Assembly: GCF_004210375.1 (NCBI RefSeq)
Contig: NC_134830.1
Location: forward strand, 8,928,001-8,992,000
From: Tachypleus tridentatus
Taxonomy: Eukaryota > Arthropoda > Merostomata > Xiphosura > Limulidae
DNA length: 64,000 nucleotides
Direction: 5' to 3'
The position numbers and the translations under genes are program-made. Positions 43,816 to 53,162 of the stretch are shown here, piece after piece. The notes under the pieces are model-generated. The model saw only the letters and a list, made by a program, of their open reading frames with translations, ran no database searches and was not told the origin of the DNA. How positions within the stretch are numbered: position 1 is the first letter of the stretch; every line of letters starts with the position of its first letter.

Positions 43816-44809
43816 TGTAGAACAATGTTAAATCCAGATCTATCATGTATTAGACTGTAGAACAATGTTAAATCCAGATCTATCATGTATTAGACTGTGG
43901 AACAATGTTAAATCCAGATCTATCATGTATTAGACTGTAGAACAATGTTAAATCCAGATCTATCATGTATTAGACTGTAGAACAATGTTAAATCCAGATC
44001 TATCATGTATTAGACTGTGGAACAATGTTAAATCCAGATCTATCATGTGTTAGACTGTAGAACAATGTTAAATCCAGATTTATCATGTATTAGACTGTGG
44101 AATAATGGTAAATGCAGATCTATCATGTATTAGGCTGCAGAGCTATGTTAAATCCAGATCTATCATGTATTAGACTGCAGAACAATGTTAAATCCAGATC
44201 TATCATGTATTAGACTGTGGAACAATGTTAAATCCAGATCTATCATGTATTAGACTGTATCACAATGTTAAATCCAGATCTATCATGTATTAGACTGTAG
44301 TACAATGTTAAATCCAGATCTATCATGTATTAGACTTTAGAACAATGTTAAATCCAGATCTATCATGTATTAGACTGTGGAACAATGTTAAATCCAGATC
44401 TATCATGTATTAGACTGTGGAACAATGTTAAATCCAGATCTATCATGTATTAGACTGTGGAACAATGTTAAATCCATATTTAACATGTATTAGACTGTAG
44501 AACAAAGTTAAATCCATATTTAACATGTATTAGACTGTATAACAATGTTAAATCCGGATCTATCATGTATTAGACTGTATCACAATGTTAAATCCAGATC
44601 TATCCTATAGCAGACTGTGGAACAATGTTAAATCCAGATCTATCATGTATTAGACCTTAGAACAATGTTAAATCCAGATCTATCATGTATCAGACTGTGG
44701 AACAATGTTAAATCCAGATCTATCATGTATTAGACTGTATCACAATGTTAAATCCAGATTTATCATGTATTAGACTGTAGTATAATGTTAAATCCAGATA
44801 TATCATGTA

Positions 44810-45510
44810 TTAGACTTTAGAACAATGTTAAATCCAGATCTATAATGTATTAGACTGTGGAACAATGCTAAATCCAGATCTATCATGTATTAGACCGTGG
44901 AACAATGGTAAAATCAAAACAATCATGTATTAGATTGTTGAACAATGTTAAAACGGATCAATAATGGGTTAGACTGTGGAAGAATGTTAAATCCAGATCT
45001 ATCATGTATCAGACTGTGGAACAATGTTAAATCCAGATCTATCATGTATTAGACTGTATCACAATGTTAAATCCAGATCTATCATGTATTAGACTGTATC
45101 ACAGTGTTAAATCCAGATCTATCATGTATTAGACTGTAGTATAATGTTAAATCCAGATCTATCATGTATTAGACTTTAGGACAATGTTAAATCCAGATCT
45201 ATCATGTATCAGACTGTGAAACAATGTTAAATCCAGATCTATCATGTATTAGACTGTATCACAATATTAAATCCAGATCTATCATGTATTAGACTGTAGT
45301 ACAATGTTAAATGCAGATCTATCATGTATTAGACTTTAAAACAATGTTAAATCCAGATCTATAATGTATTAGACTGTGGAACAATGCTAAATCCAGATCT
45401 ATCATGTATTAGACCGTGGATCAATGCTAAAATCAAAACAATCATGTATTAGATTGTGGAACAATGTTAAAACGGATCAATAATGGGTTAGACTGTGGAA
45501 CAATGTTAAA
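44810..45510. repeat. 520-bp (13-unit) higher-order repeat in the satellite edge
   Basis: A distinctive pair of degenerate units (AAATCAAAACAATCATG followed by AAAACGGATCAATAATGGG) occurs at 44911 and again at 45430. The spacing is 519-520 bp, that is 13 units of 40 bp. Units around the pair also match in order, including the one with ATCTATAATG and AATGCTAAATCC. A smaller five-unit (200-bp) duplication follows, marked by CCTTATTTAACATG at about 45632 and 45832. Confidence 0.8.
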
Positions 45511-47229
45511 TCCAGATCTATCATGTATCAGACTGTGGAACAATGTTAAATCCAGATCTATCATGTATTAGACTGTGGAACAATGTTAAATCCAGATCTA
45601 TCATGTATTAGACTGTAGAACAATGTTAAATCCTTATTTAACATGTATTAGACTGTGGAACAATGTTAAATCCAGATTTATCATGTATTAGACTATAAAA
45701 TAATGTTAAATCCAGATCTATCATGTATCAGACTTTAGAACAATGTTAAATCCAGATCTATAATGTATTAGACTGTGGAACAATGTTAAATCCAGATCTA
45801 TCATGTATTAGACTGTAGAACAATGTTAAATCCTTATTTAACATGTATTAGACTGTGGAACAATGTTAAATCCAGATTTATCATGTATTAGACTATAAAA
45901 TAATGTTAAATCCAGATTTAACATGTATTAGACTGTGGAAGAAGGTTAAATCCAGATCTATCATGTATTAGACTGTGGAACAATGTTAAATCCAGATCTA
46001 TCATGTGTTAGACTGTGGAACAATGTTAAATCCAGATCTATAATGTATTAAACTATGGAACAATGTTAAATCCATATCTATCATGTATTAGACTGTAGAA
46101 CAATGTGAAATCTTGATTTAACATGTATTAGACTGTAGAACAATGTTAAATCCAGATCTATCATGTATTAGACTGTGGAAGAATGTTAAATCCAGATCTA
46201 TCATGTATTAGACTGTAGAACAATGTTAAATCCATATTTAACATGTATTAGACTGTAGAACAATGTTAAATCCAGATCTATCATGTATTAGACTGTAGGA
46301 CAATGTTAAATCCAGATCTATCATGTATTAGACTGTAGAACAATGTTAATTCCAGATCTATCATGTATTAGGTGTAGAACAATGTTAAATCCAAATCTTC
46401 AAAACTGGAGGAGCATGGATAAAGTGGGAAGGAATAAATTCAGATTTACAACTAAAGCATTACTAATGATAATTATATTAAGTTTAATATCTGGGTTCCC
46501 TGTTGCAGCCTAACAGATATAACAATATTAAAAAATGTTAACACCAATACATCCTTAAAAAGTGGATAGCGTAAGTAATAATTATATCCAATATATTTCT
46601 TGAATCAATACCATTGGAAGCACTACTTTAGACTAACGACAACCACATTTCAATCCTCACCAAAAACGAAAGGTTCCCTGTCCTCTATCTCCAAACAAAG
46701 CTCCCGGTCAACGTCTTCCTTTGACCCACTTTCTCAGTGTCAACTCCGCCCCCTCCTGCTCCTTTTTCACACACGTGCACCCCTGCTGTCAAAAACCACT
46801 GCACACAGTAGGCTCTGATATCCTAACTTCAAAATCGCTAAAAACCAAAGCGAACTTAATAAAAAGTCAATATCTTCCTATCGTGGATTGAAAAGAAACA
46901 AAAACACACGCTGAACACCTAGTAGAAAACAAGGTTTTTATACACGTAGTGGATTATCTGATCACAGACACCTGAACCAAAGTTTAGTGTTTTAAGCCCT
47001 CATAACTACTGCTGGTCCATGCGGGAGTAAGTTATTAACGAAAAAAATGTTTGTTTTAGAGCAAAGTCATCTGTTGTGTGTCTTGCGTAGAATCAAACCT
47101 CGGATTTTAGCGTCATAACTTATTGAATTTACTATTCACTGTCCTCCTAGGAGGGCGTTCAAGGAAAAGAAAAATGAGTTAACAGTTGAACAGTTTGTTC
47201 TTTCGCATTAATCTAATGGATGAGGGCTC

Positions 47230-47264
47230 TATAAAAGTTGGCGCGTTACAATTTGCTATTCATT
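47230..47264 (+). promoter_or_regulatory. Candidate TATA-box plus initiator core promoter
   Basis: CTATAAAAG (T of TATA at 47230) is followed by TTCATT, whose A at 47262 lies 32 bp downstream. That is the usual TATA-to-start distance, and TCATT fits the arthropod initiator pattern TCAKT. The sequence between includes GGCGCG in an otherwise AT-rich setting. No coding sequence was recognised downstream. In AT-rich DNA a TATA match is common by chance, so this is only a candidate. Confidence 0.2.
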
Positions 47265-48192
47265 AAGATATCCACATGTAAGATATCATAGTACAATTAA
47301 AAATAACGGTTATATTTATATCTGGCTAAAGTTTTTTTTAATTATTTAAAATTAATTTTCAATTAATTAATGTTATCATAGGAGATGTCATGAAACATCT
47401 AGTTTGTTTATACATAACGGTTGAATTGAGTACTAAATCATGTATTAAATCATATAAAATATTAAAAAAGACATGGAATATTTACATGGTGATAGCGATT
47501 AGAGTCATTTCTAGGAAAAGTAACCCTAAGTCACAATACTGATTATGTCATGATAAATTTACAATTTAAATAACATTCTTGTACTGTTTTGTTAAAGCAA
47601 GTCCACAACGGATTATCTACTGTATCCATGGAAACGAACATTGGAATATTGCGTGCAAGTCTGTAGTCCTAGAAACTTATACAAAAATCCAAACATTCAT
47701 TTAATTATGTCTTGCCGAAGCGACCCAACATTAGTATAAAATTTTTATACAATATTTCTTAGAAGCATTTCGAGTCATACTGCACATGCGCAAAGTTATA
47801 ACAATACTATTCTTCGAACATTACTTAAGTCCAAAGGTAACCGTGTTATCAATATAGTTCCTTCGTGTTTTTCTTTTTTCTCCAATTTTTTATTGAGTAA
47901 AAGCATCCTAATAAACTGGGAAATCGTTAAACATATCTTCCCTCGTTTCTATAAGTCTTTATCCGAGTGTGTGACAAAATGGTACGACTTGAAATAAACG
48001 CGATTAATATCAACCGCAAAGTGGCAAGTCTTTGGTAATGTAACTAATCACCAGCCTTATGAAACGCTACTTTTGAAAAGGTGGTCTTAATGCGTAAGTA
48101 CTAAGAGATCCGAGAAAAAAATATACATATTACGTGAACCTTAGAAATAAAAATTATATTTTATAGGAAACTTAGTTGTATATAGAACTCAC

Positions 48193-48261
48193 CCTCGGTT
48201 ACGAACTTCTTTATCTTCTGTTTCTCTACTCGGGCTGAGAGGGATATTGTCCAGGAATTGT
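48193..48261 (-). CDS. Possible 69-bp internal coding exon (unverified)
   Basis: On the minus strand a 69-bp segment is open in one frame. Upstream is a pyrimidine-containing stretch ending AACTAG, a plausible acceptor; downstream is GAGG|GTGAGT, a strong donor. Both junctions would be phase 1, and 22 whole codons lie between, starting NSWTISLSARVEKQK. A loose resemblance to the NTWAV-type start of proprotein-convertase prodomains crossed my mind, but the segment is too short to support it. Open runs of this length occur often by chance. Only the paired splice signals make it worth recording. No partner exon was found. Confidence 0.15.
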
Positions 48262-49265
48262 CTAGTTCATAATTTAGGGGAAACAAAATCTTTATTGAAT
48301 CGAAACAATATTTACCCTGCTGTGGATCACCAGAAATTTAAATGAGTTGAATAGAATAATGGATCTCTCTCATACGGTCACAGTGTCTGAAGTCTTGCAA
48401 AATTTTACCGTCGATTACATTGTCATGGAGTACTTGGCAGTTTAGTTAATTGGTAACATTCTTATTATAATAAAAAATACTTTCAAATGTCATAAAAAAA
48501 ACTTAATATTTTGTCAAATCCTTTTCTCTGTTATTGTTTTTAATTTACCTGCAACGTAAGGAAGTTCCAAAATATTTTCATCAGAAATTCCGTGTACATT
48601 TTCAGTGCGAAATCTACAAAATAACCTTAAATGCGTCCGAAAAAATTGTTTCATGTCATTTTAAGCCTAATTGAACTGAAACCAAAGCTTTTTCAGTGAA
48701 ATCATTTGGAATCCTTTATATTCTGAATCAAGTTTTTAGAAACTTGATTTTGGTTTCTTTTACCAGCTTTGCCTTGATCCAGGATTTTGTTTTTCTACGC
48801 TATGGAAAGTTTTTAACAATATTATCATTAAACTTGGTTTAACTGCTTTTCAGTTAAGGAAACACTAACCCTGAAATTCACTCTAGTCAGACATAACACA
48901 TTAAGCTTCAAAGTGAAGAAATTTAACTTGAAATCATGAAACCTTTTCAAGAGTAAAAATTGCATACATAAGTATGATCGACTCCTTCAGATTACAAAAG
49001 ATTGCTTCGTAACAATCCTTCATAACGAAACCATCCAAATAATTCAAACTGTAGCATTATCACAAACTGAACAAGACACTCAAGTGGCAAACAGAAAATT
49101 AGGTTTACATTGCTGACCCATTCATGTAGAAACACCTTTCCTATCACAGAATACGAAAGTAACTGGCACATATATGACCAATAATAATAACTTTACTGTA
49201 TACTGTGGATAAGAACATTTGTGAAATCCATTTACTTCAAGCATACCCGTCACACACATACTCGT

Positions 49266-49345
49266 GACAAGCGTTCAGCGTCCGATATGGAAAACACGAA
49301 AACGAGAGGCGCCGAATTTTTGCACGTATTACGTCATCGCGTTAG
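49266..49345. promoter_or_regulatory. CpG-dense patch with a CRE-like site
   Basis: About 11 CpG dinucleotides fall within some 75 bp, in surroundings that are AT-rich and CpG-poor. The patch includes TTACGTCA (49329..49336), which matches a CREB/ATF-type site, and is followed by GCGTTAGAGG. About 40 bp further right, on the minus strand, CTAGGTAAGTA (around 49378) would make a good splice donor. A small promoter or enhancer is possible, but no transcript is evident from sequence alone. Confidence 0.22.
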
Positions 49346-50242
49346 AGGTTGGTCAGCTGCAGCCCCATCTACTACTTACCTAGTAAAGCGCAAATAAAGC
49401 TAACTTATTTTATTTCTCTCATAGCGTTTACACGTATAGCAACGAAATGATACCTAAAGAGGTTATAACTCGCTATGTAAAGTCATAGTTATTTAATTAA
49501 TGTAAGGACAAATACAATGAGTGTATGTGTTTGTGTAAGTATTAATGTGCACAACTGATTTAAGTTACAAACTCACATGTGTAGAAAGATCACTGAAAAG
49601 TGTAATTAAAAAATAAAGAACTTTTTAGTATCATAGAAGCAGCGTGATAGGAATAACTCCACAAAATAATATTCAAACAAAAATTTTGAAACAAACACAA
49701 AAACTACTTCATATTTATTGAACATTAATATGAAACTTACAATTTTTTTTATCTATAAACGTATAACAATTCGAAAACAAAAACGTTGCTCGGTTACCAG
49801 TCCTTTCCGGATTTAACACATTCACAAGCAAGCGTACCTTTGTACATGTTAACAGCCCAGAGTACACTGTTCATTTTCTGGGGTAAGATTCGATCTCCAT
49901 GTTACGTATGAATAGTATATAGCTTCAGTATAGAATAAGGTATCTGAAACCGTTTTTTATTTTTTATTGTGTTTTGTTTTCATGATCAGAGTTGCACAAC
50001 GAACTGACTAGACATGTTTCAGACGTAGGAACAAATTTGATTTGAAATAAGTGACACTTAAATTCTAAAAATGATATTACAGGGGATAATTATGGGTTTG
50101 CCAGATATTTTATAACTTATTCTGTGATACACTTTAAATTTTTCATGGGATTGTTGTCGAGCGGTTCATTTTCAATGTCCTTTTGGTGTCACCAGGTGTC
50201 TACATATTCGTTATATTGAAATAAATCACTATAATATTGCTA
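49346..50242. other. AT-rich unique DNA, nothing recognised
   Basis: No open frame of interest, no SINE match, no tandem repeat and no RNA gene were seen in this stretch. Confidence 0.6.
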
Positions 50243-50284
50243 TTGTTTGTCATTAAGCACAAAGCTGCACAAAGAGCTATCTAT
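50243..50284 (-). mobile_element. Short SINE family (SINE-B), 3' fragment
   Basis: About 40 bp matches the tail-side part of the short SINE family (CATTAAGCACAAAGCTGCAC, then AGAGCTATCT). The tRNA-like head is missing. It lies about 60 bp from a fuller copy in the same orientation. Confidence 0.6.
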
Positions 50285-50338
50285 GCAATAATATTGTAAA
50301 AGTACAATAAAAATGTTTAGATTTTATAACGACAGGGA

Positions 50339-50465
50339 GTTGTTGTCTCTTATTAAGCACAAAGCTTCTTAAAGGGTTATCTGTGCTTTGCTCACCACGG
50401 GTATCGAAACTCTTATTTCTAACAGTACAAGTCCGCAGACATACCACTGTGCCACTAGGGGTAAA
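50339..50465 (-). mobile_element. Short SINE family (SINE-B), nearly full length
   Basis: A ~120-bp element read on the minus strand. The head starts CCCCTAGTGGCACAGTGGTA, with a Pol III A-box-like TGGCACAGTGG. The centre has a degraded B-box region (TTTCGATACCCG), and the element ends with GTGCTTAATAAGAG. Substitutions compared with the 53043 copy are numerous, so this is an older insertion. No clear target-site duplication was found. Confidence 0.75.
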
Positions 50466-50865
50466 AACAGTAGGGTTAATATATACGTAACCTAGCTAGC
50501 TATATTAATATAGAAATTTTTAATTGTACAAAAAATACTGAAACAAAAAGGTCAAAACTGAGTAAGTTAAACTTTGAAACATTTTATCCCTACTCTGACA
50601 AGTCACTCTGATTATGTTAGTCTGAGAAGGGGAAGCTCGCGTCACTGCGAATATTTTTTGGCAAGATATTTTTGTCTCGTAGTTTTCTCCCCCTTCCTCC
50701 AAACAAAGTTAAGCGCTTTTGTTAGTACATCAATAATAAACTTTCAAGGACAAAGGCTGCTGAAAGTATAGCAATTTCTTTTAAGTTCGTTCCGTTCTTA
50801 CTGGGCGCGCCTAAGTGCGATTTTAGAAAGTCTAAGGTTTAAATTCCCAGTATAAATTTTATTTT
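50466..50865. other. AT-rich DNA between SINE-B copies
   Basis: Short open frames exist on both strands here and overlap each other (for example 60 and 65 codons at 50520..50771). None has a recognisable motif, and I treat them as chance. Confidence 0.55.
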
Positions 50866-50977
50866 TTGCAGTTAAGCGCAAAGCTACACAGTGGGATATT
50901 TGTGCTCTGCCCACCACAGGTATTGAAATCCGGTTTGTAGCATCGTAAGTTTCAGACATACCACTGGGGTGCCGCAG
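50866..50977 (-). mobile_element. Short SINE family (SINE-B), diverged copy
   Basis: The pieces GTTAAGCGCAAAGCTACACA, GTGCTCTGCCCACCACAGG, ATTGAAATCCGG and AGACATACCACTGGGG align in order with the 120-bp family, so the element reads on the minus strand. A short duplication or insertion disturbs the head (CCACTGGGGTGCCGC). Confidence 0.75.
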
Positions 50978-51848
50978 TGTATAGCGGAATACATTCCATA
51001 GGTTTAGACGAAAGCAAGTTATAAAACGGACAATCAACTATACGATTACAAGTAGCCGTATAAACGGATATCGCTGACTGCTTCTTTTTCCTCCGCTCAG
51101 CACGTTATAAAACCTCGTACGGCTATGCCTGAACCTAATGAAAACTAATTTGGGCTTTGTGTTACCTGTAATTACACGAAAGAAAGAGAAGCAGTTCTGA
51201 ATCTTATACAGTTTAATGTTGTGTTTATACCAAGTGTTTTGGGGTATTAGAACTGATAGTAGCTTATTCTCTTTTTTTTTTTTTATCAGAAAACAAACAT
51301 ACACCACATATTTTTAATGTCGTTTCTGAGAGAAGTGTTTTAGATTTTTTTTTTGCATTTTCATTTATCGGATACAGTAATTCTCAAGCTTTGACGATAC
51401 CCTTTGTTTTATTGATTTATTCTGTAATTTTATGTTAGTTCATGAGAGATATTACATATAATTACAGTTTTAATCTATAAACAAACATGTAGTGATATAA
51501 AGGACAATTTTAGATGTTGTATGCATTTCTATTGAGGAAAATGAAAAAATAAGTAGTTTTGTTTTTATAAATATATCTTTTTAATGCCCAAACAGTATTT
51601 CTGCTTAATTCAAAACAATCACGTGCATATGACCATACTTCCAGTCTGTCATTGACTTTTCGGTTCCACCCACATCGCCTGCTGGGTACTGCTCACTCGA
51701 ATACAGAGACCAGCTAATCCACTTTTCCCCTTACTTCCAGTAAAATAAGTTCTAGAGTTCTAACATAATAACACTAACGTAATGATGTATTTAAAGTTGT
51801 CAGAGGTTTAATGTTTCATTCCTTCACTTTTTCATTTCTTTTAATATT
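50978..51848. other. AT-rich unique DNA, nothing recognised
   Basis: Open frames of 79 and 89 codons on the minus strand (50798..51307) are rich in F, K, N and S and overlap the SINE-B copy in part. No family was recognised. A 13-base T run lies near 51270. Confidence 0.55.
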
Positions 51849-51943
51849 TGTTTGGGGTTAAACTTAAAACTACACAAAGAGCTATTCTGCCCACCGTTAT
51901 AAAAACGTGATTTCTAACAGTATAATTTTGGAGATATATTATA
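51849..51943 (-). mobile_element. Short SINE family (SINE-B), heavily decayed copy
   Basis: Remnants in order: TTAAACTTAAAACTACACAA, AGAGCTATTCTGCCCACC, then ACGTGATTTCTAACAGTATA. The fit is weaker than in the other copies and a central piece is deleted. Confidence 0.5.
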
Positions 51944-51996
51944 TTATTTAATACTCGTAAGGCTTACCAAGCGTAACTACATCTCTTTTAAAATGT

Positions 51997-52267
51997 GGCC
52001 AAGCGTGTTAAGGCGTGCGACTCGTAATCTGAGGATCGCGGGTTCGCATCCCGGTCGCGCCAAACATACTCGCCCTTTCAGCCGTGGGGGCATTATAATG
52101 TGACGGTCAATCCCACTATTCGTTGGTAAAAGAGTAGCCCAAGAGTTGGCGGTGGGTGGTGATAACTAGCTGCCTTCCCTCTAGTCTTACACTGCTAAAT
52201 TAGGGACGGCTAGCACAGATAGCCCTCGAGTAGGTTTGTGCGAAATTCGAAAAACAAAACAAACAAT
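51997..52267 (+). mobile_element. Long tRNA-derived SINE (SINE-A), full length with target-site duplication
   Basis: The element begins with a tRNA-like head: A-box-like TGGCCAAGCGTG, an anticodon-loop-like CTCGTAA, and B-box-like GGTTCGCATCC at 52041..52051. The body follows (CCCACTATTCGTTGGTAAAA, then AGAGTAGCCCAAGAGTTGGC, then TTACACTGCTAAATTAGGGA), and a CAAAACAAAC tail closes it. A 13-bp duplication flanks it: TCTTTTAAAATGT at 51984 and TCTTTTTAAATGT at 52268, 12 of 13 matching. It was transcribed by Pol III and mobilised by an unidentified LINE. The loop position would read anticodon CGT, but the stem pairing is imperfect, so the parent tRNA is uncertain. Confidence 0.93.
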
Positions 52268-52280
52268 TCTTTTTAAATGT

Positions 52281-52452
52281 TTGTAAACAAGTTAATTTGT
52301 TCGTTAACTAAAGTTCAACAATATTTTTGGAACGAACTTTATTTATGAAAAGCTAATTGAATTTTGTCCAGTAATATAAACTTGAACTTTTTATGCTTTG
52401 ACACATATCTGGTACACGAAAGAATGTTGAATGTTATTTTTTTTAAGTCGTG
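52281..52452. other. AT-rich spacer, nothing recognised
   Basis: Short AT-rich DNA between the SINE-A copy and the 33-bp minisatellite. No gene or repeat was seen. Confidence 0.6.
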
Positions 52453-52638
52453 TGTATTTCAACTAAATAGTTATTATTAATCAGATGTATTTCAACTAAA
52501 TAGTTCTTTTTAATCAGATGTATTTCAACTAATTAGTGAGTTTTTAATTAAATGTATTTTAACTAATTAGTGAGTTTCTAATTAAATGTATTTAAACTAA
52601 TTAATTCTTAATCATGTGTATTTAAAATAATTAGTGAG
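52453..52638. repeat. AT-rich minisatellite, about six units of 30-34 bp
   Basis: Each unit starts TGTATTTCAACTAA or a variant of it. The first two units are 33 bp and end TTAATCAGA. The next two are 34 bp and end AATTAAA with an inserted TTAGTGAG. The last two are shorter and more diverged. The change of unit type along the array shows stepwise duplication, not a single event. Confidence 0.85.
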
Positions 52639-52744
52639 AAAAGCCTCACTGACGTCCAAGTTAATAATTGTTTATCTATAAAGTTTTAAAATTTCATTAA
52701 TATATAATAATAAAATACTTCTATCAGCTTCCATTGTCAAAGCA

Positions 52745-52985
52745 TGAAATGGCTTGGTTGTTAGTGCATTCGATCCGTAATCTGCGAGTTTGAATCTCGT
52801 CATAACACATGCTTGTCCTTTTGGCCGTGAGAGCGTTGAAATGTGACGGTCAAGTCCGTAAGTAAACTAATAGCCCAACAGTTGGCAGTAGGTTGTGTTG
52901 AGTAATTAATTTGCCCACAATCTATAACTTATAAATTAGGGCAGGCAAGAGCAAACAGTGCTCGAATAGATTTCTACAAACCAAT
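52745..52985 (+). mobile_element. Long tRNA-derived SINE (SINE-A), old diverged copy
   Basis: The full order of SINE-A features can be followed at reduced identity: a head with GTAATCTGCGAGTTTGAATC (B-box region), GGCCGTGAGAGCG, TGTGACGGTCAAGTCC, TAATAGCCCAACAGTTGGCA, AAATTAGGGCAGGCAAGAGC and GTGCTCGAATAG. The conserved piece around ATTCGTTGG is partly deleted. This is clearly older than the copies at 51997 and 58424. Confidence 0.85.
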
Positions 52986-53042
52986 ACCAAGTACTTGAAT
53001 AATATTACAAGTTTAAAAAATTGCAAAAAATTAAGTATGATG

Positions 53043-53162
53043 TTGTTGTTTTGAATTTAGCACAAAGCTACACAATGGGCTATCTGTGCTCTGCCCACCA
53101 CGGGTATCGAAACCCGGTTTTTAGCGTTTAAGTCCATAAACATACCGCTGAGCCACTGGGGG
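53043..53162 (-). mobile_element. Short SINE family (SINE-B), full length with exact 16-bp target-site duplication
   Basis: The best copy of the 120-bp family. On the minus strand it starts CCCCCAGTGGCTCAGCGGTA (A-box-like TGGCTCAGCGG), carries a B-box-like GGGTTTCGATACCCG (complement of 53101..53115), continues GGGCAGAGCACAGATAGCCC, and ends in an AAAACAACAACA tail. It is flanked by AAAATTAAGTATGATG at 53027..53042 and an identical copy at 53163..53178. The right-hand duplication is the start of the 54-bp minisatellite, so the insertion took place in the sequence that later became the repeat unit. Confidence 0.93.

Larger units (their letters stand above)
1..46396. repeat. 40-bp satellite DNA array (whole extent)
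   Basis: A 40-bp unit is tandemly repeated head to tail from the first base to about 46396. The first unit occupies 1..40 and starts CTATCATGTA; its second half starts GAACAATGTT. With the 500-N gap removed, about 45.9 kb remains, or roughly 1,150 units. The unit is about 32% GC and has no CpG. Each intact unit carries a palindromic AGATCT (BglII) site. One position in the middle, the R of GACTGTRGAAC, is A or G in roughly equal numbers. Orientation is constant throughout. The array is open on the left, so its true length is unknown. Both strands carry frequent stop codons, and 40 is not a multiple of 3, so I treat the array as non-coding. A pericentromeric, subtelomeric or other heterochromatic location is likely for an array this size, but nothing here proves it. 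Confidence 0.97.
36261..46396. repeat. Satellite right flank: diverged units with higher-order duplications
   Basis: Beyond about 36.26 kb units accumulate many substitutions (AGATTTAACATG, AAATCCGTATTT, TAGTCAGTGG and others). The period stays close to 40 bp, unlike the indel-rich left block. Shared rare variants show that multi-unit blocks were duplicated: about 36640..38585 matches about 41862..43815, and a 13-unit (520-bp) block recurs at 44.8-45.5 kb. The array ends at about 46396 with a half-recognisable unit and then passes directly into unique DNA, with no mobile element at the boundary. Confidence 0.92.
46397..49265. other. AT-rich unique intergenic or intronic DNA, no gene recognised
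   Basis: Unique AT-rich sequence follows the satellite edge. The longest open frame (72 codons at 46600..46818, plus strand) has no recognisable motif, and I do not accept it as a gene. A slightly GC-richer pyrimidine-rich patch lies at about 46665..46800. Two weak signals inside the stretch are listed separately: a TATA/initiator pair at 47230..47264 and a possible short exon at 48193..48261. I saw no transposon remnant here. Confidence 0.6.

Noticed and set aside
1..46396. CRISPR-like regularly spaced repeats
   Set aside because: There are no unique spacers: the whole 40-bp period is repeated, so it is satellite DNA, and the setting is eukaryotic.
1..46396. Centromere identity from a CENP-B box
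   Set aside because: The unit has no CpG and nothing like the CENP-B box core, and no other centromere mark can be read from sequence.
46600..46818. 72-codon open frame on the plus strand
   Set aside because: Rich in S, T and L, with no motif, no supporting splice or start context, and a length expected by chance.
48359..48445. 28-codon small open frame starting MDLSHTV with good start context
   Set aside because: Length is well within chance, and nothing around it supports transcription.
50520..51307. Overlapping 60-89-codon frames on both strands
   Set aside because: They overlap each other and SINE-B copies, and show no family features.
51997..52070. Genuine tRNA gene in the SINE-A head
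   Set aside because: The anticodon stem is mispaired, the B box is altered, and the segment continues into a SINE body with tail and target duplication.
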